Shown: positions 24,082 through 35,975 of the stretch, piece by piece
Layout of the letters: every line of letters begins with the position of its first letter
Position numbering within the stretch: position 1 is the stretch's first letter
Source: Leptidea sinapis
Lineage: Eukaryota; Arthropoda; Insecta; Lepidoptera; Pieridae
Length of the DNA stretch: 64,000 nucleotides
Assembly (NCBI RefSeq): GCF_905404315.1
Contig: NC_066288.1
Span: forward strand, 6,906,501 to 6,970,500
Direction of reading: 5' to 3'
The notes under the pieces: model-generated
What the model was told of the DNA's origin: nothing
The model's input: only the letters and a program-made list of their open reading frames with translations
Databases searched by the model: none
Made by a program: the position numbers and the translations under genes

Positions 24082-25375
24082 CATCAAAATTTTACTAAGT
24101 TTAGTTTTTGCAATCTTATTTCGACTTATCGATTTTATTTTGTGTTTACAATTGTATTTCATTGTATATTGTCATGTTTTTTTATTTAGTGAAAATATAT
24201 ATTTGGCAGATTATTAATTTAAAGTGTAAATATCTATAGTAAGAACAGTGGGCATCTATATGCCTCAGAGTCACCTAGTTCCTATAAATGGAAATACTAT
24301 TTAGCATAACTTAAAAATAATTGAATGTATTATAAGTGAAATGAGGTGATATCGGCCAACATGAAGTAGATAGTATACAATAATTCTTTTTTTTTAATTC
24401 TTTTCAATTTCTTTGAGATACATGTTTCCAGCTGGTTGCCTTTATTGCCTCAAATGCCAGAATATGGAGATCACAGCTTTTGCTCTTTTTGTGGAGTCCT
24501 CCTTCACTCAAATTTGTAATGTATAAGACAGGCATCTTTCACTCAAACTTACATATTATGCAGCATGAAGTCCATAGCATATTTTAATTTATATGTATTT
24601 TGTCATATCAATTTTGTCTCTTAATCTCACTAGTGGAACTTTCGAGATCTATCTACTCAAACACGTGCAGCATAAAGTCCATGACATATCTCAATGCCCT
24701 TAACACGCTCATACACAAAAGTCAACTTATTTCAATTTGATCGGGGTACATATATTATTATAATCTTTCGGCATTGTTCCCTTAATCACACACAAGTTTC
24801 GGGACCTACCTTCTCAAGTGCGTCAGATTTTGATTGTGTATATGCCTGATAATGAAGATCGGTTTGCATGATGGGGGTAGCTGTATTGGGTAGTTGTACT
24901 TCTGGAGAGAAAATGTTGAGAAGTCAAACAAAATTCTCTTTCAAATCTGACGTTTTGAGCAAAATGCGCGTTCGTGGCAGTCTTTTTAATTTCGCCACTT
25001 TGTTCGTCTCCATTTTCATTCGATTTTCATTTAACTCTTATTCAGTTAAACTTTATGGCATTATTTGCGTATGATTAAATACATTATCCTCATACACCCA
25101 ATATATTCTGATAATTACCAGGATTTGTCTCCTACCAATCAAATATTACAAATTGAATACTCCCCAAAAACACTGGAATAACTTACCAACATGATAAATC
25201 TTGTATATGAAAGATATTGAAAAATATTTATAAAATTTGTTTACAACAACAAGGATAGAGTGCCCGTTATTTAATGCATTGATTATTACTGTCCAATTGC
25301 TAAGTCCAGGCTGTATGCTGCGACAGAGTACTGGTTTCTCATATTACCCACAATTATTGCGCGTGTGGTGTCGCG
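24082..25375. other. AT-rich intergenic DNA without recognised genes
   Basis: Two loosely similar stretches near 24540-24590 and 24655-24700 (each with GCAGCAT-AAGTCCAT) hint at an old internal repeat. A 68-codon frame at 24868-25074 has no recognisable features. Confidence 0.45.
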
Positions 25376-25830
25376 CCAGAATAGCACCACCCCATCTCCT
25401 CCCGTGGGTGTCGTAAGAGGCGACTAAGGGATACAAACAACGTAGGATTTACTGCGATCGCCAACCCGCGTAACTTACGGTACGCAGACGTTGTTGCTAA
25501 CTATGGGCCTTAAGAGAAAGCACATGGTCGATCAGAGGGCAATGTAGAGGGCTATGCCAAAGTCACCATAGTCCAAATGATTGCGATACTGAAGTGGCTG
25601 AGGGCAGGGCACATAGTTCGACGGACAGATGGCCGTTGGGGCAGTAAAGTCTTCGATAGCGACCACGTACCGGAAGACGCAGTGTTGGTAGGCCCCCCAC
25701 AAGATGGACCAACGATCTGGTCAAGATCGCCGGAATACGTTGGATGAGGGCAGCGCAGGACCGATCGTCGTGGAAATCTTTGGGTGAGGCATTTATCCAA
25801 CAGTGGACGTCATCCGGATGTTGATGATGC
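25376..25830 (+). pseudogene. RTE-like LINE remnant: 5' patch joined to reverse-transcriptase end
   Basis: The first part (25395-25430) carries the GGGTGTCGTAAGAGGCGACT motif of the 5' region. From about 25520 the plus strand encodes QRAM, then GHIVRRTDGRWGSKV, and after a frameshift KIAGIRWMRAAQDRSSWKSL and QQWTSSG before a stop. These are the hallmarks of the C-terminus of RTE-type endonuclease-reverse transcriptase in Lepidoptera. Stops and at least one frameshift make it non-functional, and most of the protein is missing between the two parts. An inverted relative lies at 53565-53925. Confidence 0.75.
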
Positions 25831-26578
25831 CACAAATATATTATTGAATTCTTTGATTTATTATTATTCGTTTTAGCATCACTTTATGTTTTTCAAAGAT
25901 GCCTGTTGTAGAATTATCAAAAGTGAAAACATTAAGCCAATAATCGATTTACTATAATATAAATTTACACAAAACAGATTCCTGGCAAGCAAAATACCTC
26001 TCCATCAATATTATTTCTTCTGTTCTGACAATCAATATAATCATAGCGTTTCATTTGATTTAAAATTACATTTCTAATTCTAGATGTATCATTGGTACAT
26101 ATAAGAAAATGCAGATATCGAAAGAGACGAGTATTTTTATATATATTTTTGTATGCTAGTGATAGTACATGTACATTTAAAGATGGGAAATAACCAAAGA
26201 ATGTTTTTTTGCGAGGGTTGAACGAAAAAAAGTATGACTCTTATAGATTTGTTTAAATATAACCCAAAATGCAAAATTTCATTACATTATTGTTATATCG
26301 TATAGTGTTCTGTACATTGCTTTGTGTATCATAATATATCGTTATTATTATTATTATTATTAAATCCTACGATATAATTTTGAATAGGTTTCGCAAGAAA
26401 ACGAAGGTTATTTGGATGCTTGGACTTTTATGTGTTAATTCCAATAATAAGTGCTCTTAAAAGTTTAATTGTAATAAGGGCTGTACTTTTTGTAAAGAAT
26501 CTTTCATCCCTCGTCTTATATGTAGTGAGTAGGATTTTTCGTAGAATTGTAGAAGTTAGAAAATTATTTAGTATTTAT
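25831..26578. other. AT-rich intergenic DNA with a short microsatellite
   Basis: No gene seen. A (TTA)n tract of about 22 bp lies at 26342-26363. Confidence 0.5.
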
Positions 26579-26726
26579 TTGAATCGGCATTAGTAACGAT
26601 TAATCGTAGATTTTACCGACCAGACAGGATGAAACCACGAACTACGCTCACCCTGATGAAAGTCCTCTTATTGGCCTAAACTTAATCGTGGCCAAAACCG
26701 ATTAATCGTATGTAAAGCCGATTTAA
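26579..26726. mobile_element. 148-bp MITE with ~28-bp terminal inverted repeats
   Basis: The left end (26579-26606) and the complement of the right end (26699-26726) match at about 23 of 28 positions. Both combine an AATCGGC segment with the self-complementary CGATTAATCG. There is no internal coding sequence. Confidence 0.65.
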
Positions 26727-27968
26727 GTGAATATACTTTTTTAATCTCTTATCAAAGTTTTAATAATTTAATATCTTATACGAAAGATACGCTTTCGATA
26801 AGTTACAAAGGGCGATAAAACAAATATTAGAATAATAATTTAGTAATAAGTAAGACACGACGTAAGTAACGGTCGACTGTAGATATAGTTCTGTAAACAG
26901 TAAAAATCTTCAGGTACTTCAGCTATCATTTAAATTTTTAACACACTAAATACATAGTAGGACAGATAAATAATCAAATTAATATAGAATTGTCTTTCGC
27001 AAAAATCATAAATTATCATTAATAGTTAAATATTTTTTCATATAATTAATAGAATAGATTTGAATATTTATTGTAGTCTAAAATAAGCATAATAACATCA
27101 ATAAATTGACTAATGTTTCTTATTGTATTTATAAAATAACCATTATCTTATATATGTAAATATATTAAAAGGTATAAGTCCTATCACTCTATTATTATTC
27201 AAACTGTTAGCTCGTATAGACAAACGTGCAAGACAGAAGAACGTTTCTAACGGATATAGCCACGCTTGAAATTAGATTTAACATTAACTTGATTATGTAC
27301 AGATAGACATAAGAGATACACAATAACATTGCCATCGATTTGTAGTGTAGTTTTAGTACTGAGATTACCACCAATGAATCCATGTATTCAAGGTATATCA
27401 TATTCTTAGACAAATATTTATTGTATGAAACTTTTGCTTGTATAAATTGTAGTTAAGTCTGAAGAGGTAATTAATAATAAATTTTAAATGCTTGAATATG
27501 TACAATATATCGCACATTTATTCCACTCATAAAGTAAGATTATGTTATTATAAGGGTTTCTGTTTGTGTTAACATGATCCATACGGATCTTATAAATCTG
27601 ACAGTTTGAATGTTTGTTTCTCAATCACACCAAAACGACTGAATGGATCTCATTGAATTTTGGACACATACGTAGATAATAAGCTTGTTAATAAGTAGAT
27701 TACAAATGTACATTAAAACATGGGTAAATTGCGGGCAATTAATGTAGATGTAAATATTATTGTGTAAGAAACTAGTGCTTAGAAATTATATTCATCAGAT
27801 ATATCATTTCGATGTTGATTTTAAGGCATTGAAAGTCAAAGCATATTGTAGTCATATAAGTTTATAAGGAATCGCATAATTAAATTTTTAATTTAAGGTT
27901 AGATTTATAACGGAACATTGGTTTTGCTTCAATAGGGGCTATGTTGTATGTCAGTACTTAAAATGGAA
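26727..27968. other. AT-rich intergenic DNA without recognised genes
   Basis: No supported gene. The 68-codon minus-strand frame at 27207-27413 has a hydrophobic, AT-driven composition and no recognisable motif. Confidence 0.5.
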
Positions 27969-28148
27969 TTTTATGACGGTAAGGGACCAGTCGAGTAGGA
28001 CGTTCAGCTGATGGTAATTGATACGCCTTGCCCATTACAATGCAGTGGCGCTCAGTAATCTTGAACAACCCAATAATTCTGAGCGGTACTACAATTGCGA
28101 TCATTACCTTGAGACATAAGATTTTAAGTCTCATTTGCCCACTAAACT
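27969..28148 (+). mobile_element. Dispersed ~300-bp element, copy B (3'-truncated)
   Basis: It follows the family consensus from TTTTATGACGGTAAGGGA through GTTCAGCTGATGGTAATTGA and TTCTGAGCGGTACTACAATT to CTCATTTGCCCA, then stops before the second half. The minus-strand frame at 27958-28278 overlaps it and is not a gene. Confidence 0.75.
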
Positions 28149-28768
28149 GGCGTACATCAAGTTTATAGGCACGCAAATTTGTGAACTGGTACACAGAATG
28201 GACAGAACAGCAATATCTGCGCACACTAACTTTATAACTTCTATTTATTAATATTAAAACATAATATAATTTCAGCACATGTTTGTTTATACTTATAAAA
28301 CAAATATTATGTTTTAAGTAATAATTAATATTATGTTTATAAACTAATTTATTATTTGTATATGAGGTTGCATTGAATATTAATTATATAATAAAGTACT
28401 CTTCTGTGTAAAAGATGTTTTATTTTCCCCCTTATTTAATATATCTTGAGGGACGGTAATGTCCCCGCCAAGTCGAGCAAAAACAAGTGGTACGGCCATA
28501 CCATCCGTATCTCGAAGGCCTATTTCGACCCGCCTTTAACTTTGTTGTGGACAAAATTAGAAGCCTGAATTTTCAGTAAGCAAGCAGAATTGTATAAACA
28601 CTTTATTTTTCAAATTTCATTCAATTTGAACCAGTAGTTGAAGAATTATAACTTTATATTGTCACTCACTGACTCACTGACTGACCGATCATCAGAAGTC
28701 TAAGGCATTTCTAGCAGACATAGATACGGTAACTATAAGAGGTTGTTAGGTTAGCTAATTATGTAATA
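28149..28768. other. Non-coding DNA with a short repeated-tetramer patch
   Basis: No gene seen. Bases 28660-28690 contain a degenerate tandem CACTGACT patch. The GC-richer stretch at about 28445-28550 may be an old repeat but I cannot assign it. Confidence 0.4.
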
Positions 28769-28776
28769 ACTTATAC

Positions 28777-28879
28777 CATAGTTCTCAATGCCCCCTAATT
28801 TTCTCTGGGACTTCTACTGCACCCCCGAAAGTCTCAAACGCCCACAAGGGGGCGTTATCGCCCACGTTGAGAACCTATG
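28777..28879. mobile_element. 103-bp hAT-like MITE with an 8-bp target duplication
   Basis: The ends read CATAGTTCTCAA on the left and, complemented, CATAGGTTCTCAA on the right. They are flanked by ACTTATAC (28769-28776) and ACTTAGAC (28880-28887), which match at 7 of 8 positions. An 8-bp duplication and TTCTCAA-type ends fit hAT-derived MITEs. No coding sequence. Confidence 0.7.
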
Positions 28880-28910
28880 ACTTAGACAGAAGGACTTAAG
28901 TAGAGACTTA

Positions 28911-29048
28911 CCCCCTTATTCATAATGGTCCGCTTACTTTAAACAGCCGCTTAGGAGTGTTTTCTCTCATTCTGACTTAGGTCAATAGAAGAAGACAGAG
29001 TGAGCATTAGCAATGCTTTAAGTTAGCAGACTATTATGAATAAGGGGG
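28911..29048. mobile_element. 138-bp MITE with CCCCCTTATTCATAAT ends, TTA duplication
   Basis: The terminal inverted repeats start CCCCCTTATTCATAATGGTC and end in its near-complement. TTA flanks both sides (28908-28910 and 29049-29051). A 3-bp TTA duplication fits PIF/Harbinger-type elements, which is inference. A second copy in the opposite internal orientation is at 33173-33317. Confidence 0.8.
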
Positions 29049-29051
29049 TTA

Positions 29052-30290
29052 ATAAAGACTGACTTGGTATTACATGGATCTCACAATTTTTTACGCTAGA
29101 AAAACTGAGTTGCGAGACTTGGTTATTTTACAAGTTATTGTTTTTGTTGGCATTGTGTTGTCAAGTCACTTTAGGTAACTCGTAATTTGTATTACAAAGT
29201 TTGAAGTGATTTTGTTGTAGGATCTATTAGAAAGACTAACACTCACTGCATACAAAGATATATAAGTAGTAATTTTATTTATTTATAGTAAATTTATTTC
29301 AATATTTTAAATGTCATTGTTTTCTGTGTTTTCGGTAAAATTTAAAAGATCCTTTAAAATATATGAGAATTCTTATTAAAAACATATTTACTTAATATTT
29401 TTAATAATAGAATGGTATATTTCCCTTACTTTACTAATTAAGAAAAAATATTTTTTGAAAATAAATAGTTGATAATTCATGCGTAAATTGCAATAATATA
29501 ACAACAGGTAAAAATCGTAGCCAATGTTGATTTGCAAGAATTTGCCTATTAAAAAGTACAAGGAGGTATATTTCTTACTTCTTTTGCTATATATTCAGCT
29601 CGAAACAGGTTGCCACTGCACAGCAATCATTATGCCCAAATGGTTATCAAATATTGGATCAAACTCAAATAGAACTCTTCCCACTTCTTCCTTTGATGGC
29701 GATCTCTTGCCCCACTCATCCAGTCCTAACCTGCCGGATCACAACCACTGACCTCTAGTCTCTACTATAAACCAATGGACTGGGGGCTGTCAAAGTGCTT
29801 TTGTGCCTGTTTGATATTCGCCATTTTGGCGCTGTTGGCCATGTAGCGAGAGTCTGCGGTACTAAAACTAGTGATGACAACCTCAGCTAAACAAACATCG
29901 ATAGGAAAACTATTTACAAGAAAATGTGTAATTTATTACGTTGATGGAAAACGAACGAATTAATTCAAAATGCAAAAATACTTCAGAGTAGGTACTAAGC
30001 GCTTCTCTCGCAGCCATTTGTATTATACATCAAAAATAGTTCTCTGGCGAGTGGCGCTTCAAATAGGCACAAAAAAATTACTGTCAAACATATGGAACAG
30101 CCTGTCCAGTGGTATTTACACAGAACAGTGATCACAAGCCATCATGGATAGCGTGGTGGTTATGGCTCAAGTTCTTAATTACATTCCATAACAAAGATCG
30201 ATCTTCATGGATTGATCATTATTAAGAAATAGAAATATATTTATTTACAAGAGTGAGAGACAATAACATATTATATTGCAGTAACACTTG
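29052..30290. other. Intergenic DNA without recognised genes
   Basis: The 75-codon frame at 29524-29751 ends in a serine/proline/aspartate-rich stretch but has no recognisable domain and no splice or promoter support. Confidence 0.4.
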
Positions 30291-30295
30291 GTAAA

Positions 30296-30515
30296 CGTCT
30301 TGAAGCTACATTACTTCGTAGGGGCTATGACATGGGGAGAAGAACTGATAAGAAACTCCCAGTTCATCTTTTAAACCATATAACAACTTAAGCTATTTAA
30401 TATAACTATACAATTTTAGGTGGCCTGCACAGAACCAGACAAATACCATGCATCATAATCCTTTAAAATCAACTATACTATAGTAAGCCTTCATTGTCAA
30501 AGAAGCTGTAATATG
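30296..30515 (-). repeat. Dispersed repeat with GACATGGGGAGAAGAA and CTAAAATTGT parts
   Basis: The plus strand contains GCTATGACATGGGGAGAAGA, ACAATTTTAGGTGGCCTGC, ACAGAACCAGACAAATACCA and CTATAGTAAGCCTTC. Related parts occur inverted at about 44205-44325 and 53440-53480. It is probably the tail of a retrotransposon because it lies just upstream of LINE coding remains. The family is not identified. Confidence 0.5.
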
Positions 30516-30554
30516 TTTCTTAAGGGATCGCCCTCAGCCCTGTGGATTCATATG

Positions 30555-30768
30555 TGATATCTATGGAAAGGTGGTTTTCAAGGAACGTTCTTCCACGTAC
30601 GACCAAACTGTGGAATGAGCTTCCTTGTGCGTTGATTCCGGGACGATACGACATGGCTAATTTAAAAAACACTTTTTGAAGGACTGGAAATTCTATTGTG
30701 ATTCCTGTAATGTTGCAAGAAAATGTGGGAGGCGGTGATTAATAAACACCAGGTGACCCGTACACTCG
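30555..30768 (+). pseudogene. LINE 3' end: reverse transcriptase C-terminus and tail
   Basis: The plus strand encodes FSRNVL-like sequence, RTTKLWNELPC, PGRYDMANLKN and, after a stop, a tail with GGCGGTGATTAATAAACACC and GGTGACCCGTACACTCG before a T-run. L-W-N-x-L-P and R-Y-D-M are typical of the C-terminal end of jockey/CR1-clade reverse transcriptases. The copy is 5'-truncated and broken. Confidence 0.7.
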
Positions 30769-30850
30769 TTTTTTTTATTAAAATAAGGGACGAGCAGGAT
30801 CAGCTAAAGGTAATAGATACGCCCTACATATTACATATAATATAAGACAA
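30769..30850 (+). mobile_element. Dispersed ~300-bp element, copy C (fragment)
   Basis: It begins exactly at the end of the LINE remnant with a T-run and AAAATAAGGGACGAGC, followed by GTAATAGATACGCCCTACA, then ends. Only the first quarter of the family consensus is present. Confidence 0.6.
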
Positions 30851-31920
30851 TCTCTTCTTCAACCTTGATCGCCTGGTACCAAAACACTTCATATCTCTTT
30901 TTCTCCCACGTTAAATCTTATGCTCTTAATCCACGCATTTTAATACTTTTACTATTAAAGAAATTAAAGCGTCAAAATTTATTTCTATTTAAGTGTGTTA
31001 AACATAAATTTGGCTATTTTATAACACTTCGTGAAGCAATAAAAACTTTCTGTGAAACTAATTAATACTTCGTTTGTTTAGCTACAAAGCATTTTAACAG
31101 TTTTCTATACAATTCAGACACATATTTGGTCTCGCAAGGTTGTAAAGTGTGTAGGCCGTTTTAAATTGTTGAATTGGCAAGAACATAATATACATAATGC
31201 CATATCAACCATAATATCTTGTCCGGGCTCATAACTATAATATTTTTATGGTAAATAGATATTATCGACATACAATGTTCGTCTAGCAACGAGGTTTATC
31301 TTTTTATTAAACTTATTCTAATGTTGATTAAACCCAAAATTCTGAGTTATCGTGGTGGCCCAGTAATTTCACCATATTATACAGCGACCTACATATTTTT
31401 TTTACATTCAAAACAAAGCAAACAATAAAATTTCTACATCTAAATACCACGAAAACCCCTAAAGGGTAAGTTGTCGCTCGCCATTTCAGTGTTACTTTAC
31501 TATAATTATAATAATTAAATAATGGTATATTAATATTTACATTAATCTTCCGATAAATATGTTTGTTGTTCTAAAAATGTTTTTTAGTAAGCCTGTATAT
31601 TTTCCATTCATTTTATATAAATTTTGTAGATTATCTGGCAAATCGTTTAAAGTATTACTTTACATTCTTGTGCATTAGATGTTTTAGTCTTTGAAATGCA
31701 AAATCTCTTGAATTTTATTAAGCTTCTTAAATTGCTTGGCCTTTGATACTCTATTAAATATTATGATATAATATCAGTTGCACCTACAGCTGCAATAGAA
31801 CAGTATTTTGACTTCATACTAGAGCGCCCGAATCGACGCACGCACACATACACTCGATTTACGCGGTCGCTAAGCAATTTTGGGAAGACTATTTACTGCC
31901 GCGCCGTACGCTTCTCTGAG
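30851..31920. other. AT-rich intergenic DNA without recognised genes
   Basis: The 66-codon frame at 30865-31065 has no recognisable features. Nothing else stands out. Confidence 0.5.
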
Positions 31921-31924
31921 TTGA

Positions 31925-32065
31925 AGAAGCTGCGCCGCATTATTCAAAATAGGATGTAACAGAACTTATTGAACGTCAAAAACTACCACCACCCGTTCGG
32001 AAAAGAATGCCTCAGATCGGAGAAGCACGGGCGCAAGAAATTCAGCGGGCTTTTTTTTTGTTATA
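31925..32065 (+). repeat. SINE/LINE tail-like fragment
   Basis: The stretch reads CGTTCGGAAAAGAATGCC, AGAAGCACGGGCGCAAGAAA and TTCAGCGGGC followed by a T-run. It resembles the fragment at 52558-52660, which has GCGCAAGAAACTCTTCCAGC before a T-run. This type of tail is widespread in Lepidoptera. Confidence 0.5.
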
Positions 32066-33172
32066 AATTACAGGTTACAATGTAATATCGTACAACAATT
32101 TTTTTATTTAATAGCCTTAGGGTGGTTGCTCCATTCCCAATCTATCATTAAGAAATCATTTATTTTATAGTAACCTTTAGCACAAAAACATTTTCTAAGA
32201 ATTCATTCAAATTTCGTAATACATTTGTTTTGAACATTTTCTGGGATCTTGTTGTAAAACCATATACACCGCCCCAGGAAAGACTTATCCGAGTAGTAGG
32301 TATTATAATTTTATGATTGATCCTGATATTAACATTATGGTTATGACAGTTTCAAGCAAATTCACTCATGCCTACGTACATTCATAAAATTATCAAGAAT
32401 ATATAGAGACGCAACAGTTAGGGTGTTTTATTTCTTAAAATTTTGGTCTCGATGATCCTTTAGGTCTGAGGTTATAAATAGCGAGTGTATGCCTCTTCTG
32501 TAAACCAAAGAGAAACTTAAAGCTAAACCCTACCGTCTCTCAAACGTAATGTTTCGAACCAATTTAGTCTTATGACTATCTATTTTATTTATTCTATTTT
32601 CATTTTTATAAGCGGAATTTAGTCTTATGACTAAATTGGTTCTCATGTGGTTATCCACATGAGAACACATATTAAAAACCAAATGATCGAATTAATAAAT
32701 TGCCACCAATCAAATAAAGACAATGTTACTCTCACAAAAATTTAGTCTAAAAATATGATATACTATCAATCTTGAGTATTTTGGATCAAATTTTCATTTT
32801 TATAAGCGGAATTTAGCCCCACTGTAGTCATTAGACCCAAAGGTATGTTTCTCATATATTTCAATAAAGACTCTACCAGTCCTACCAATAATGAATGTCA
32901 AATCTATATCTCATAATGTACTCTGATTACTAGTAATTTTTAATATGATGTAATTAAAATGGACGTTCAACCACGGCTCACAGAGCTTCGTGGTCACACT
33001 AACACACACACTCGGAAAAACTAAGTTTCTCAATCGGTTTTACTCGCAAAAAACTTTGGCGTAGTCCATTTAATTGAAATCTTTGTCAATCGAAATTGAA
33101 GTCAAAACACCATTAAAATAATTATTTCAACAATAAACGAGTTCCGAAACAGACCCTTACAACTAAACATTA
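32066..33172. other. Intergenic DNA with a perfect hairpin and repeated segments
   Basis: There is no gene. AACCAATTTAGTC at 32558-32570 has its inverted complement ending at about 32640. GTTCTCATGTGG at 32639-32650 and its exact complement at 32655-32666 form a perfect 12-bp hairpin with a 4-bp loop. The segment TTTCATTTTTATAAGCGGAA occurs twice, near 32599 and 32790. Confidence 0.6.
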
Positions 33173-33317
33173 ATCCCTTTATTCATAATAGTCTGCTAAA
33201 TTAAAGCATTTCTAATTCTCACTCTGTCTTCTTTTATTGACCTAAGTCAGAATGAGAAAAAGCACTCCCTAGCGGCTGTTTACTCGTAAACTTAGCGGAC
33301 CATTATGAATAAGGGGG
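33173..33317. mobile_element. 145-bp MITE, second copy of the CCCCCTTATTCATAAT family
   Basis: The ends match those of the element at 28911-29048, and TTA flanks both sides (33170-33172 and 33318-33320). Internal segments such as CACTCTGTCTTCTT and GACCTAAGTCAGAATGAGA are the reverse complement of the other copy, so the two lie in opposite orientation about 4.2 kb apart. Confidence 0.8.
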
Positions 33318-33510
33318 TTAGAAGTTGGGCTATTTAGTGTTGCGTTATGTGTAGTATGGCATTTGAATTGTACTATTATGTATTATTGTGTATTTGATCT
33401 AGAATAGTAAGATCTTAGCATTTTAGCGTACCTACCACCTTTCCTCGCGGCTAAGCCACGCCTTTGAATCTTTTATCTATCTTGAAGGTATGCCCTTTAA
33501 TGTTCTGATA

Positions 33511-33944
33511 TCTATATATATAAAAATGAATTGCCGTTCGTTAGTCTCGCTAAAACTCGAGAACGTCTGGACCGATTTTGCCTAATTTTGGTCTTGAATT
33601 ATTTGTGGAAGTCCAGAGAAGGTTTAAAAGGTGAACAAATATGAAAATGCTCGGAATAAAATAAAAACAACGATTTCATTTTTACTTTGATGTATCCCCC
33701 GTCACAAAACAAATTGAAAGATTAGTTTGACTTTCTCAGGAGGTAAAAAAGAAACTTAATTTTAGCTAACTATAGTTGGTAGATTACTTACAGTTGTTAA
33801 CTATCTATCAGATTATTTTTATATAAATTGATAAAATATCTTCATTTAATATAAAGTTAGTAGAGTTTTAAAAAATAAAGATTTTTATAAGTACTACGTG
33901 CATCGTCATGTGTGTACGCGGACGAAGTCGCGGGTGTCAGCTAG
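33511..33944 (+). mobile_element. Complete non-autonomous Helitron (434 bp)
   Basis: The element starts TCTATATATATAAAAATG directly after an A (33510) and ends GTCAGCTAG directly before a T (33945), the A/T insertion context of Helitrons. The 3' end has the GACGAAGTCGCGGGTGTC stretch common in lepidopteran Helitrons. No Rep/helicase frame is present. Confidence 0.75.
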
Positions 33945-35647
33945 TATTTATATAAATAAAAGCTTGAAACAAAAGTATATCGTTAAGCAAAGCAACGCAT
34001 GATGCGTTGTTATGTTGTAAAGTATCCATAACCTAAAGAACAATGGCGAAATTTTACCTGACTATAGGAATAACCGTCTAAGGTTAGGATAGTTACAAAA
34101 AAAAACTTCGTAGATAAATTGACTTGTTAGATAAAATTGTATTGCAAAAGGAACCGGGGAAATAAATAAAATATTTATTTCATTTTCACATTATATGCTG
34201 TCACGACTATGAAATCACATCCATTTTAGGTTAGATCAAGGAAAGCTATCTGTCAAATGACTGACAGCGATGAGCGAGTGATCAATGAGTTTCTAATTTC
34301 TATACCTGTCACCTATGATCTACCTAATGCTAATAATACCTATCAATTATAGTTACCGCTGTTGTGTTGTTTTGTGCTTTCTTTATTTTAATAAGTAGTT
34401 TATATTTTACCTGGCTTGGTTTTGGACTCGAATAATATCTTTCTCTCGTTTTAAACTCTGAACCTCATTTTGAACTACTTCTGCACTCCATTACAGGACT
34501 ATGATTATGCCCCACGATTTGGTCTAACGTACGCTGTTTATATAACAATAAACAAAATAAAATATTTTGCTTGTTTAATAAGATCTTGGATCGAGAAAAA
34601 GACATTAGAAAACTAGGTACTTATTTTACCAGTTTTTTAAGATTATAAAAATGGAAGAAGTTACTTAGTTTAAAAGTCGACCCGAGCCTTAAATTCGGGC
34701 GTAGGTTAGGCACACTAGAAGTACCTACGACTATGGATTGCGCATTTGACTTCCCTATTATAAAATTACTTATAAAACTATGGACAACCAACTCTGGTTT
34801 GTTGCAAATAAACTGTTATTACCATTGCATCAAGTAACAAGTTTCCATTTTATCATAATATAATACTCAGAGTTGTTGACCGTAGACGTTAGTAATTAGG
34901 TATTTATTAACTATTTGCCTATGGTTACTAGTTCCTATCCTTAAAGATTTTTGGAATTGGTGTTATTCAGTGTTATTGTTGTTGGAACATGTCAGTTGGA
35001 ATATAATAGATAAGTATAATATAGTTAGAACGGTAAAGTAATAAAAATAACAACCTGACCTAAAAACTCAAACAAAATAATCATTTATTTCTCCATTATC
35101 CCGGTTCCAAATTAAAAATGAATAATGTCAGTAGATGCAGAAAATTATAAATAATTAATTAGTACACGTCAGTTCTTAAGACGCTTCCATTCAATTTCAA
35201 ATATTTTGTAGTATGAAACTTCGCCATTGTTCTTTGTTTATGACAAACAAATAAACTGGATTTGCTCGTATTTAGTGGATGTTACTAATAAACCTTGAAG
35301 TAAAAAGAAATATTTACATTTAAATATTTATTATACATACAAATATAACATAGGAGAAACAAAAATAACAATAAATGGAGTCTTGTTTGTTGACAAAAAT
35401 GGAAATATATGCGACTCTAACGTATATTAAAGTAATTATTTTAAGTATTTTTTATTGGTTTGCCGGTATTTTACACACGATAATAAATTAAAATATAATA
35501 AAAGCATTACTTCCGAAATATATTAAAATACAAATAAAATAGCAAACAATATTTTCACTATTTTCACTTCAAAACAAAATAGTAATTTTTCGAATTTCCA
35601 AATTATTCTGTATATTATATATAATTGTTTGAAGTACCTTAAATAGA
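33945..35647. other. AT-rich intergenic DNA without recognised genes
   Basis: No open frame or repeat of note was seen on either strand. Confidence 0.5.
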
Positions 35648-35975
35648 TTTTTTTATGACAATAAGAGACGGTACGAGCAGGACGTTCAGCTGTTGATTAA
35701 TACACAATAGTAATTGATACGCCTTGCGCATTACAGTGCAGTGCCGCGCAGGATTCTTGAAAAATACAAAAATTCTTAGCGGTAATACAATTGCGCTCGT
35801 CAACTTGACACTTAAGATGCAAAGTCTCATTTGCCCAGTAATTTCACTAGCTACGGCACCCTTCAGACCGAAACACAGTAATGCTTACACATTACTACTT
35901 CACGGCAGAAATAGGCGCTGAGATTGTACCCATAAACTAGCCGGCATCCTGTGCAAAGGAGCCTCCCACTGGTAA
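35648..35975 (+). mobile_element. Dispersed ~300-bp element, copy D (near full length)
   Basis: All family parts are present: the T-run start, GATACGCCTTGC, a weak hairpin around AAAAATACAAAAATTC, TCTCATTTGCCCAGTAATTT, GCACCCTTCAGACCGAAAC, CACGGCAGAAATAGGCGC and GGAGCCTCCCACTGGTAA at the end. The frames at 35639-35830 and 35724-35921 are by-products. Confidence 0.8.

Noticed and set aside
23716..24189. Open frames of 99 and 76 codons on opposite strands
   Set aside because: Both run through the inverted arms of the MITE-like element and share translated arm sequence.
24868..25074. 68-codon open frame
   Set aside because: No domain, no signals, AT-rich composition.
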